DNA of 64,000 nt. It comes from Odoribacter sp. AF15-53. GTDB lineage: Bacteria; Bacteroidota; Bacteroidia; Bacteroidales; Marinifilaceae. The stretch spans positions 62,001 to 126,000 of the forward strand of contig NZ_QUHC01000003.1 in assembly GCF_003479425.1 (NCBI RefSeq), read 5' to 3'. The notes beneath the pieces are model-generated. The model was not told where the DNA came from. It made no database searches and worked only from the letters and a program-made list of their open reading frames with translations. Positions 10,701 through 16,080 of this stretch are shown here, piece by piece. The first letter of the stretch is position 1. The number at the start of each line of letters is the position of its first letter. The position numbers were made by a program, and so were the translations under genes.

Positions 10701-11153
10701 CTTGATCCGCACGGTCACCCCCGGAAGCGGGTTATTCTTCACGTCAACCACCTTCCCGGTAATCGTCAACTTTTTCACCTCCTCCTTCTTCGCCTCCCGT
10801 TTTATAACGTAAACCCCGTCAAGCACCTCGCAAAAGAACCCCTTCCCCTTCAACACGGCATCAATAGCCTCCTTTACCGGGACATCCTTCACCGACACAG
10901 GCCCGCACGTCACTTGTTCCAACTGGTTCTCGTTAAAAATAATCTGAACCCCCGTCGCGTCCTTGATATAAATAAGAACATCACTCAACGGTTCCGACTT
11001 CACGTTTAACGTCACTGTTTTCGATTGAGCCAAAACAACATCCGAAACAGCAAACGTCAAAAACAGCATCAAAAAAACACGTGATTTCATACCTGAAAAC
11101 ATTTTTCTTAAATTAACAGGAATACCTTGCCTGTCAAATCGATTTTTTTTCAT
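7779..11153 (-). CDS. SusC/RagA family TonB-dependent receptor with STN domain (locus A)
   Basis: A 1124-residue outer-membrane importer. After a basic ~22-residue extension comes a signal segment ending near 43 (…VVLAQ), an STN signalling domain (about 48-115), a carboxypeptidase-regulatory-like domain (about 130-205, LTITGKVVDVKNNPLPGVTV), the plug (from VVVTGIFKKAKESYTGAVSSI; NILKDAAATAIYGSRGSNGVIVV is the SusC signature) and a C-terminal barrel ending in Phe. The STN domain is expected to contact FecR in the periplasm and report ligand occupancy, which fits the divergent fecR and sigma genes upstream. A 85-nt gap to fecR holds an inverted repeat and a palindrome (11170-11236). Confidence 0.95.
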   Translation of the reverse strand: MKKNRFDRQGIPVNLRKMFSGMKSRVFLMLFLTFAVSDVVLAQSKTVTLNVKSEPLSDVLIYIKDATGVQIIFNENQLEQVTCGPVSVKDVPVKEAIDAVLKGKGFFCEVLDGVYVIKREAKKEEVKKLTITGKVVDVKNNPLPGVTVRIKSTMLGVATDVDGNYSITLTAGEEKPVLVFSFVGMTSREVTYAGKEVINVTLEDEASEIDEVVVTGIFKKAKESYTGAVSSINAEQLKMYKGQNVLQTLKNIDASLNFTVNNAVGSNPNAVPQINIRGNSSLPISVQEYNESASNAVNTPLIIRDGFEISLEQLMDYNDDEIESINILKDAAATAIYGSRGSNGVIVVITKQPEAGKLRVNVEVGMDLEIPDLSSYDLLNAAQKLELERSLGLYDNTVAPSNDVWYKEAYYKRLRDVLSGTDTDWLSKPLHTGVGTHYNLRMEGGSEQFRWGVSAAYKDIQGAMKESSRRNFNGSVTLMYQMKKLIFRNYSSYTTNEGKESKYGNFSDYVKQQPYNAAYDQNGKLVRYFDGFHKATGKSQNPLYDATLNSFDKSGYQALTNNFSVEWKPTEELTLRGQVGISGKNTTNDAFLPAEHSTFTEDEYYSTDEGFLRRGTYTYSPGRTSSYDGNLTLAYNKVFHDKHQVYVGLDYSLSESRSYSYRIVAEGFTNEDINFLGSARQYAKDEGPGGSKMKTRRMGLTGNANYIFDNRYYVDLSYRMDGSSTFGSKKKYAQFWSSGIGWNIHNEKFFSNDVVNTLRLKASYGETGTQQGSSSGASTIYKYITDNRYMHWTGAVLQGWGNPYLTWQKTNEFNIGTEIGLLQGRVKGEFNFYTKRTGNLLSNMDLPHSMGFSSYVSNVGEVKNRGWEASATGYLIRDTEREINWMIGGQLVYNKNYISKLSEAVKAQNEAYLKEDVDVANLFYEGRPQNAIYAVRSFGIDPSTGKEVFLDKNGKETDIWNASDKVYLGSKDPKYRGNFNTMFMWKGFTLNMSFGFYWGGKVYNQTLIDRVEVTRTTLMSQNVDARVYKDRWQKPGDVVSFKKFDNTATRATSRFVMDDNVFELQSVALQYKWDEGWLHKHTPISSVIFSVNMSDLFHFSTVKMERGTSYPYARNILGSVKFLF

Positions 11154-11169
11154 ACTTTTGATTGTTTAC

Positions 11170-11179
11170 ATGTTAACAT
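11170..11179. promoter_or_regulatory. 10-bp palindrome upstream of susC (candidate operator or promoter element)
   Basis: ATGTTAACAT is a perfect 10-bp palindrome 16-25 nt upstream of the locus A susC start codon. It is in the place expected for an ECF-sigma promoter or an operator. No function can be assigned from the sequence. Confidence 0.3.
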
Positions 11180-11197
11180 TAATGTGAAACTTGTTAG

Positions 11198-11236
11198 AAG
11201 TACGAGTTCAGGTCGCCAAACTTATAACTCGTACTT
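11198..11236 (-). other. 11-bp perfect inverted repeat between fecR and susC
   Basis: AAGTACGAGTT at 11198-11208 pairs perfectly with AACTCGTACTT at 11226-11236, leaving a 17-nt loop. It begins just after the fecR stop codon. In the fecR-to-susC direction it is not followed by a U-run, so it is not a classical terminator in that direction. It may end or stabilise the fecR message before a separate susC promoter. On the opposite strand it is followed by TTTTCTATTTT. Confidence 0.55.
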
Positions 11237-11238
11237 TT

Positions 11239-12399
11239 CTATTTTCTCATCACTATAATACTTCTTCCTTTAATCTCGAACCTGATATCACAACCGGCCT
11301 CGAAAAAACGTAATAACGACTCGATCTTCGCATAACGATTCAGCGTTCCCGTGAAATACAACTTTTTCAAAGCCTCGTCACCAAACGTAATATCCACGTC
11401 GTACCAGCGCATCACATCATTCATGATTTCATCCAAGGGGCAACGTTCAAAACGGAATTGCTTCCCCTTCCACGCGATCTCGTTATCAATCTTCACTTTC
11501 CGGACAACCGCATCCCCTCCGTTTTCATAACTCACCTGATAACCCGGCTTGATTTTTATATAATTCTCCCGGTCGTCCTTCTTGCAAAATCCCACGCTCC
11601 CGTCAACCAACGTGGTCTTGATCTCCTTCTCGTCCGCGTAGCGTTTCACGTTGAACTCCGTCCCGTAAACCCTCACGTTACCCAGATCCGTTTCCACCAC
11701 GAAAGGATGCTTCGCGTCATGCGCCACCTTGAAATACGCCTCCCCCGAAAGAATCACCCGACGCTCCCCCCCTCTAAAATTCACGGGAAACTGCAACTTC
11801 GAATCCGCATTCAACCAAATCTCGCTCTTGTCACTCAACACCACGTGATACTCCCCTCCTTTCGGGATAATCACCGTGTTATACGCCTCCTCCCCGGCTC
11901 CCTCGTCATCCGCGAAAGTAACCTTTCCCTCGTTCCTCGCGATCTCGGCAACACCGATTGCTAACCGGGAAGTATCCGTCGTTTTATCCAGATGGACACT
12001 CGTTCCGTCCGCCAACATCAGAATCGCCTTGCTCTCTCCCGGGATAATCTCCGCAACAGGCGTATCCGTTACCTCCGGTTGCCGATCGGGAATCATAAAC
12101 ATCCCCCCGATCCCGATAAGCAACACGGCTGCCGCACTCCAACCCAACCATCTCCGGCGTAACACCAAACGCCGTTGCCGTCTTCGCTCCCGTAACATCA
12201 CGTCCAGTTTCGACAAAACTCTCGGCATATTAGTCTCGTGCACCGCATCCCCGTTCCACTCGGCAACCATTCGCTCGTAATACTTCCGGTGTTCGGGATC
12301 AGCCATCCACTCCTCGAACAACTCTTTCTCCTCTCCCGACAACACCCCGTCCATACCCCGCACGAGTAAATTCCAATCTATATGACCATCCTGTTTCAT
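11239..12399 (-). CDS. FecR family anti-sigma factor (locus A)
   Basis: An inner-membrane anti-sigma factor of about 386 residues. The N-terminal cytoplasmic helix region (WNLLVRGMDGVLSGEEKELFEEWMADPEHRKYYE) should hold the sigma factor; a single membrane segment lies near residues 90-110 (LGWSAAAVLLIGIGGMFMI). The periplasmic FecR domain carries EYHVVLSDKSEIWLNADSKLQFP and the GEAYFKVAHDAKHPFVVET signature, and a DUF4974 domain closes the protein (LDEIMNDVMRWYDVDITF). The frame is open up to ATG 12435, but a TATATTTG box on the minus strand at 12427-12420 would start transcription inside that extension, so ATG 12399 (MKQDG…) is preferred. It is divergent from its sigma gene. Confidence 0.92.
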   Translation of the reverse strand: MKQDGHIDWNLLVRGMDGVLSGEEKELFEEWMADPEHRKYYERMVAEWNGDAVHETNMPRVLSKLDVMLRERRRQRRLVLRRRWLGWSAAAVLLIGIGGMFMIPDRQPEVTDTPVAEIIPGESKAILMLADGTSVHLDKTTDTSRLAIGVAEIARNEGKVTFADDEGAGEEAYNTVIIPKGGEYHVVLSDKSEIWLNADSKLQFPVNFRGGERRVILSGEAYFKVAHDAKHPFVVETDLGNVRVYGTEFNVKRYADEKEIKTTLVDGSVGFCKKDDRENYIKIKPGYQVSYENGGDAVVRKVKIDNEIAWKGKQFRFERCPLDEIMNDVMRWYDVDITFGDEALKKLYFTGTLNRYAKIESLLRFFEAGCDIRFEIKGRSIIVMRK

Positions 12400-12419
12400 A
12401 CATTTTATATTTTCATTTT

Positions 12420-12427
12420 CAAATATA
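12420..12427 (-). promoter_or_regulatory. -7 promoter box (TATATTTG) for locus A fecR
   Basis: On the minus strand 12427-12420 reads TATATTTG, an exact match to the Bacteroidetes -7 consensus TAnnTTTG. It is 20 nt before ATG 12399 of fecR. No well-spaced TTTG upstream box was found, so the call is tentative. It helps decide the fecR start. Confidence 0.4.
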
Positions 12428-12470
12428 ATATCCACACGACCCCGAAACGGGGGACAATATTTTCATCTTT

Positions 12471-12503
12471 TTTGTAAAACAATCAAGAATATAGATAAAT
12501 TTG
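12471..12503 (+). promoter_or_regulatory. Bacteroidetes-type promoter of the locus A sigma gene
   Basis: TTTG at 12471-12474 and TAAATTTG at 12496-12503, with 21 nt between them, match the -33/-7 consensus of the primary sigma factor in Bacteroidetes. Transcription would begin about 12510, giving a leader of roughly 13 nt before the GTG start at 12523. The sigma gene therefore seems to be expressed from a housekeeping promoter. Confidence 0.65.
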
Positions 12504-12522
12504 TCATCAAAATCCAGCTCAC

Positions 12523-13074
12523 GTGAACGAACAGATAGACATTAACGAACTTGGCAAGAGAATCAAAAGACGAGATGAAGAAGCTTTTCGTGTCGTATAC
12601 GTGGAGTACTTCTCGAAGCTTCAACACTACGCCATGCGCTACCTATATGACTGGGACGAATCGGAAAACCTAGTACAAGATGCGTTCTTCACGTTATGGT
12701 CTAACCTGGACAAATACGACGAGAAACGTAACGTGGTCGCCTATCTGCTCACGATCGTCAAAAACGCCTGCCTGAAATACATTCGAAGTCTTAAAATCCA
12801 CGACAACAACCAGGATAAAATGATAGAGGCCATGCTTTTCTCCGACCTCCCGAACGAAGAACCGGATGAAAACTTACAACGACGATTGAATCAAATCCTC
12901 GCCCAATTACCCGAAAAACAGAAAGAAGTCCTGTTAAAACACGCCGTAGAACACAAAACCCTTCCTTCCATCGCCAAAGAACTGGATATCGCCGAATCGA
13001 CAGCCAAGACCCACTACAAACGGGCCATCGCCCTCTTGCGAAAGAACTTGCAATTCATCATTTTCGGTTTTTAA
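12523..13074 (+). CDS. ECF RNA polymerase sigma factor (locus A)
   Basis: A 183-residue extracytoplasmic-function sigma factor of the Bacteroidetes sigma-70 family. Region 2 is visible at about 20-90 (AFRVVYVEYFSKLQHYAMRYL, then DESENLVQDAFFTLWSNLDKYD) and region 4 at about 120-175 (LPEKQKEVLLKHAVEHKTLPSIAKELDIAESTAKTHYKRAI, a helix-turn-helix). It would direct RNA polymerase to the locus A susC promoter when FecR releases it. The start is GTG at 12523, 20 nt past a good -7 box; no nearby ATG fits better. It is divergent from fecR, unlike locus B where sigma and fecR are in line. Confidence 0.93.
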   Translation: MNEQIDINELGKRIKRRDEEAFRVVYVEYFSKLQHYAMRYLYDWDESENLVQDAFFTLWSNLDKYDEKRNVVAYLLTIVKNACLKYIRSLKIHDNNQDKMIEAMLFSDLPNEEPDENLQRRLNQILAQLPEKQKEVLLKHAVEHKTLPSIAKELDIAESTAKTHYKRAIALLRKNLQFIIFGF

Positions 13075-13198
13075 AACAAAGCCGGACACGACCACGAGTA
13101 AACTAACATAACTGCCTAACAATTAATTCATAATTAATAGAGAGTTTTATAATCATTACGTACTTACTAACTTTTCACTACTTGCTCAATACCTCCAT

Positions 13199-13264
13199 GA
13201 ACCCTATACGAACCCTATAGAAACCCTATATGAACCCTATTATAATAAGGTTTATATAGGTTTT
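13199..13264. repeat. Four tandem 11-nt repeats (GAACCCTATNN) plus inverted copy
   Basis: Units begin at 13199, 13210, 13221 and 13232, exactly 11 nt apart: GAACCCTATAC, GAACCCTATAG, AAACCCTATAT, GAACCCTATTA. A shortened inverted copy, TATATAGGTTTT, follows at 13254-13264 with a T-rich tail. The upstream flank TCAATACC resembles that of the related element at 40620-40655. The hairpin could terminate transcription of the sigma gene; the repetition itself is unexplained. Confidence 0.75.
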
Positions 13265-13380
13265 TTATAATTTTATGATATGATTACTAACACTAGTCCT
13301 CAAGTATTCATAAAGTAGTAATAACGAATTCAGGATAAAACTCTCCGGTAACAGACCATGATAAATAACACACCTCCAAT

Positions 13381-13440
13381 AAAAAAAGCTAAAAGTAAGA
13401 TGATATGTCATTTACTTTTAGCTTTCAATTTTTAGCCTTT
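13381..13440 (-). terminator. Terminator of tRNA-Arg with adjacent AT-rich repeats
   Basis: On the minus strand AGCUAAAAGUAA (13423-13412) pairs with UUACUUUUAGCU (13398-13387), followed by a U7 tract at 13387-13381. This is a strong intrinsic terminator 27 nt past the tRNA 3' end. The bases between stem and tRNA repeat the same word (TTTTAGCTTT, TTTTTAGCC, TTTAGCTTTT). Confidence 0.75.
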
Positions 13441-13449
13441 AGCTTTTCG

Positions 13450-13521
13450 TACCCCCGGGCAGAATCGAACTGCCATTTAAAGTTTAGGAAACTTCCGTTC
13501 TATCCGTTGAACTACAAGGGC
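13450..13521 (-). tRNA. tRNA-Arg (anticodon CCT)
   Basis: The minus strand folds as a full cloverleaf of 72 nt: acceptor GCCCTTG/CGGGGGT (with G-U pairs), D stem GTTC/GAAC, anticodon stem GAAGT/ACTTT with loop TTCCTAA giving anticodon CCT, a 4-nt variable region, and T arm GGCAG-TTCGATT-CTGCC. The discriminator is A and CCA is not encoded. Anticodon CCT reads AGG. It is followed by an intrinsic terminator at 13423-13381. It lies between locus A and the aminotransferase gene. Confidence 0.93.
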
Positions 13522-13783
13522 TCCTTATTTGGTCTGCAAAACTAATCGAAAAAACTGTTTATTCCAAATAACTTACCCGCAAATTCCATACGGATTTTCG
13601 ACACGATCATCAAGCTCCCGAAAAATCAAATTATTACTAAAAAAGCTCGAAAACATACAAAATGAAAGTGACACGATTGATTTTATTAAAAATTTGATAC
13701 GAAAAATTTTATTTCAAAAACTTATTATTAACTTCGCAACACAAATACTTAACAGCGTATATTCACTTTAAATAAGAATAAAC

Positions 13784-15007
13784 ATGGTTAGCGACTACAA
13801 AGAAATTCTATCAGACAGCGCCAAAGGGATGAAGCGCTCTGCTATCAGAGAGTTGTTGAAATTAACTCAAAAGCCGGAAATTATTTCTTTCGCCGGAGGT
13901 CTTCCCGCTAAGGAATCTTTCCCGTTGGAACAATTACAAGAAATTTGTGCGGAAGTTATCGCCACAGATGGTGCTGCTGCTTGCCAATACGGTTCAACCG
14001 AAGGAGTTCCACAATTACTGGAAATCCTCGCTCAACGTTACCGGGATCAGGGATTAAGTTATGTAACTAAAGACAACATCACGATAATCACCTCTTCTCA
14101 ACAAGGTTTGGATACAGTTGGTAAAATTTTCTTGAACCGCGGAGACAAATATATTTGCGAATTACCCTCTTACCTCGGAGCTCTCGGTGCTTTCAACTCT
14201 TACGGTGGCGTGGGAGTAGGTATCGCTCAAGACGAACAAGGGATGAGCGCAGTGGAACTGGAAAAGACTTTAGCCGAAATGAAAGCTAAAGGAGAGAAAC
14301 CGAAATTTATTTATTTGATCCCGGATTTCCAGAATCCCGCAGGTATGACCATGCCGGAAGCCAGAAGAATAGAAATCTTGAATATTGCCAAGAAATACGA
14401 AATCATGATTATTGAGGATAGTCCTTACCGTGAATTACGTTTCTCTGGAAAACCGCAACGTATGTTGTATGATCTAGATAATGGCGAAGGTAACGTAATC
14501 ACATTAGGAACATTCTCCAAAATCTTCTTACCGGGATTCCGTATGGGATGGGTTCTTGCTCACCCGATGGTGATCGACAACTTCGTGAAAGCAAAACAAA
14601 GTACAGACCTTTGTACTTCAGCCTTCTTGCAAAAAATTACGGTTAAATTCTTCGAAAAGAACTACTTCGATGCCAACGTAAAGAAAATCGTTGAAATGTA
14701 TCGTAGTAAACTGGAAGCCATGTTGGGAGCTTTCGAGAAATACATGCCGGAAGGAGTGAAATGGACTCGCCCGGAAGGAGGTTTGTTCCTGTTCCTGACG
14801 TTACCGGAAGGATACGATGCTGAAGAATTGTTCCAGATCGCTATCGAGAAAAACGTGGCTTTCGTACTCGGAACCGTGTTCTTCGTTAACGGAAAAGGCA
14901 AAAATACCATGCGTATCAATTTCTCTTACATGAGCGAAGAACAAAACATCGAAGGTGTTAAGAGATTGGCCGATTCTATCAAAGAATTGTACGCGAGAAA
15001 AAAATAA
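13784..15007 (+). CDS. PLP-dependent class I/II aminotransferase (2-aminoadipate aminotransferase/LysN-like)
   Basis: A 407-residue fold-type I aminotransferase. The PLP-binding lysine is about residue 246 in TFSKIFLPGFRMGW; the YGSTEGVPQLLEILAQRY segment near 67-84, IIEDSPYRELRF near 205-216 and the late PEGGLFLFLTLPEG are typical of the LysN/KAT/MocR-C-terminal branch, which transfers amino groups among aromatic, branched or aminoadipate substrates with 2-oxoglutarate. No MocR DNA-binding domain is present. The substrate cannot be fixed from sequence. It stands alone after tRNA-Arg; the 98-nt gap to dtd holds a repeat-built hairpin. Confidence 0.88.
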   Translation: MVSDYKEILSDSAKGMKRSAIRELLKLTQKPEIISFAGGLPAKESFPLEQLQEICAEVIATDGAAACQYGSTEGVPQLLEILAQRYRDQGLSYVTKDNITIITSSQQGLDTVGKIFLNRGDKYICELPSYLGALGAFNSYGGVGVGIAQDEQGMSAVELEKTLAEMKAKGEKPKFIYLIPDFQNPAGMTMPEARRIEILNIAKKYEIMIIEDSPYRELRFSGKPQRMLYDLDNGEGNVITLGTFSKIFLPGFRMGWVLAHPMVIDNFVKAKQSTDLCTSAFLQKITVKFFEKNYFDANVKKIVEMYRSKLEAMLGAFEKYMPEGVKWTRPEGGLFLFLTLPEGYDAEELFQIAIEKNVAFVLGTVFFVNGKGKNTMRINFSYMSEEQNIEGVKRLADSIKELYARKK

Positions 15008-15081
15008 TCTAAAGTTTAGAGTTTAAAATTTAGAGTTTAGAGTGGAATGTATGAACGTATGGTTCGTACGTTTCACTCTAA
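15008..15081. repeat. AT-rich direct repeats with palindrome upstream of dtd
   Basis: The word TTTAGAGTTTA recurs several times at 15014-15041. It runs into a hairpin with outer stem TTAGAGTG (15037-15044) / CACTCTAA (15074-15081) and inner stem GTATGAAC (15049-15056) / GTTCGTAC (15062-15069, one T-G pair). No U-run follows. It ends 23 nt before the dtd start codon. Confidence 0.6.
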
Positions 15082-15104
15082 TTTCAATTTTTACATTTCC
15101 ATTC

Positions 15105-15557
15105 ATGAAAATAGTGATACAACGTGTGACACGGGCAAGCGTCACGATCAACGAGCAATTATTCTCATCTGTCGGTAAAGGCATGTTGATCCTAGTCGGC
15201 ATCCAAGCCGACGACACGGACGAGGATATCAACTGGTTGGCCTCTAAAATCGTCAATCTCCGCATATTTGATGATGAAAATGGCGTGATGAATAAATCCA
15301 TTCTGGAAACCGACGGGGAAATCCTCGCTGTCAGCCAATTCACCCTGATGGCCCGCACGAAAAAAGGCAACCGTCCCTCCTACATAGATGCAGCAGCTCC
15401 CGCCATATCTATTCCCCTGTACGAAAAATTCGTTTCCGTCCTGACCCAAGAACTTCACAAAGAAGTCAAGACCGGTCAATTCGGCGCGGAAATGAAAGTC
15501 GAGCTTTTAAATGATGGACCCGTAACGATCCTAATTGATTCAAAGAATCGCCTATGA
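15105..15557 (+). CDS. dtd: D-aminoacyl-tRNA deacylase
   Basis: A 150-residue enzyme that removes D-amino acids (and glycine from mischarged tRNA-Ala in many species) from tRNA in the cytoplasm. It starts MKIVIQRVTRASV, the canonical DTD N-terminus, so ATG 15105 is chosen over the in-frame ATG at 15042. The active-site motifs are present: SQFTLMARTKKGNRPSY (about 78-94) and, near the C-terminus, NDGPVTILI, which contains the cross-subunit Gly-cisPro pair. The length is normal for the family. Confidence 0.95.
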   Translation: MKIVIQRVTRASVTINEQLFSSVGKGMLILVGIQADDTDEDINWLASKIVNLRIFDDENGVMNKSILETDGEILAVSQFTLMARTKKGNRPSYIDAAAPAISIPLYEKFVSVLTQELHKEVKTGQFGAEMKVELLNDGPVTILIDSKNRL

Positions 15558-15570
15558 TCGTTAAACTAAC

Positions 15571-15690
15571 AACTAAAAGACAAAAGTTGTATGAATTCAA
15601 TTTTACGAGATAAAAGTTATATTTTTGCCACAAGAACACTCAAATCCAAACCTGAGAAATGAACTTTTATCTTTTAGTTTTTAACTTTTA
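15571..15690. repeat. 18-bp inverted repeat of an AT-rich word flanking a promoter box
   Basis: AACTAAAAGACAAAAGTT (15571-15588) is repeated inverted, with one mismatch, as AACTTTTATCTTTTAGTT (15662-15679). More copies of the word follow (TTTTTAACTTTTAACTT, to 15690), and GATAAAAGTTAT at 15609-15620 is another. A TATTTTTG box (15620-15627), an exact TAnnTTTG match, lies between the arms and may start the downstream mazG-like transcript. Confidence 0.6.
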
Positions 15691-15701
15691 ACTTGGTAAC
15701 A

Positions 15702-16031
15702 ATGGATATTGCAGAACTACAAACAGCCGTTGACGCGTGGATCAAGACTCACGGGGTAAGATATTTTAACGAGTTGACGAACATGACGATTCTGGTAGAA
15801 GAGGTCGGGGAACTGGCCAGGGTCATGGCTCGAAAATACGGGGAACAGTCGTATAAGGAAGGAGAGAAGGATAACTTGGCAGAAGAGCTGAGTGACGTGC
15901 TCTGGGTTCTCGTGTGCCTGGCGAATCAAACCGGGGTTGATTTGAACGAGGCGATAAACAACAATTTTGCCAAAAAAACGACAAGAGATGCTAATCGTCA
16001 CAAAAAAAATCCGAAACTCTTAAAAGATTAA
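15702..16031 (+). CDS. MazG-like nucleotide pyrophosphohydrolase
   Basis: A 109-residue single-domain, all-helical NTP pyrophosphohydrolase. The metal-binding EEVGELARVMARKYGEQ helix (about 29-45) and the downstream AEELSDVLWVLVCLANQ helix (EExxD pattern, about 61-77) are the MazG signature. Such small proteins hydrolyse (d)NTPs, often non-canonical ones, to the monophosphate and pyrophosphate. ATG 15702 is preferred to an in-frame TTG three codons upstream. It lies 49 nt before the MMPL exporter gene, with a TACTTTTG promoter-like box (16044-16051) in the gap. Confidence 0.88.
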   Translation: MDIAELQTAVDAWIKTHGVRYFNELTNMTILVEEVGELARVMARKYGEQSYKEGEKDNLAEELSDVLWVLVCLANQTGVDLNEAINNNFAKKTTRDANRHKKNPKLLKD

Positions 16032-16080
16032 ACACTTTTATCCTACTTTTGCCAACAAATGCGCAAAACAATAAAACATC

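Larger units (their letters stand above)
13075..13449. other. Intergenic region between sigma gene and tRNA-Arg
   Basis: No convincing gene. It holds an 11-nt tandem repeat with a partial inverted copy (13199-13264) and the tRNA terminator with its AT-rich repeats (13381-13440). The bases 13075-13198 and 13265-13380 show nothing I recognise. Confidence 0.7.

Noticed and set aside
13199..13264. A CRISPR array
   Set aside because: The repeats are contiguous 11-mers without spacers, and there are no cas genes.
13529..13771. An 80-residue open frame upstream of the aminotransferase gene
   Set aside because: Biased, low-complexity AT-rich content, no recognisable start context and no domain; it reads through the aminotransferase promoter region.
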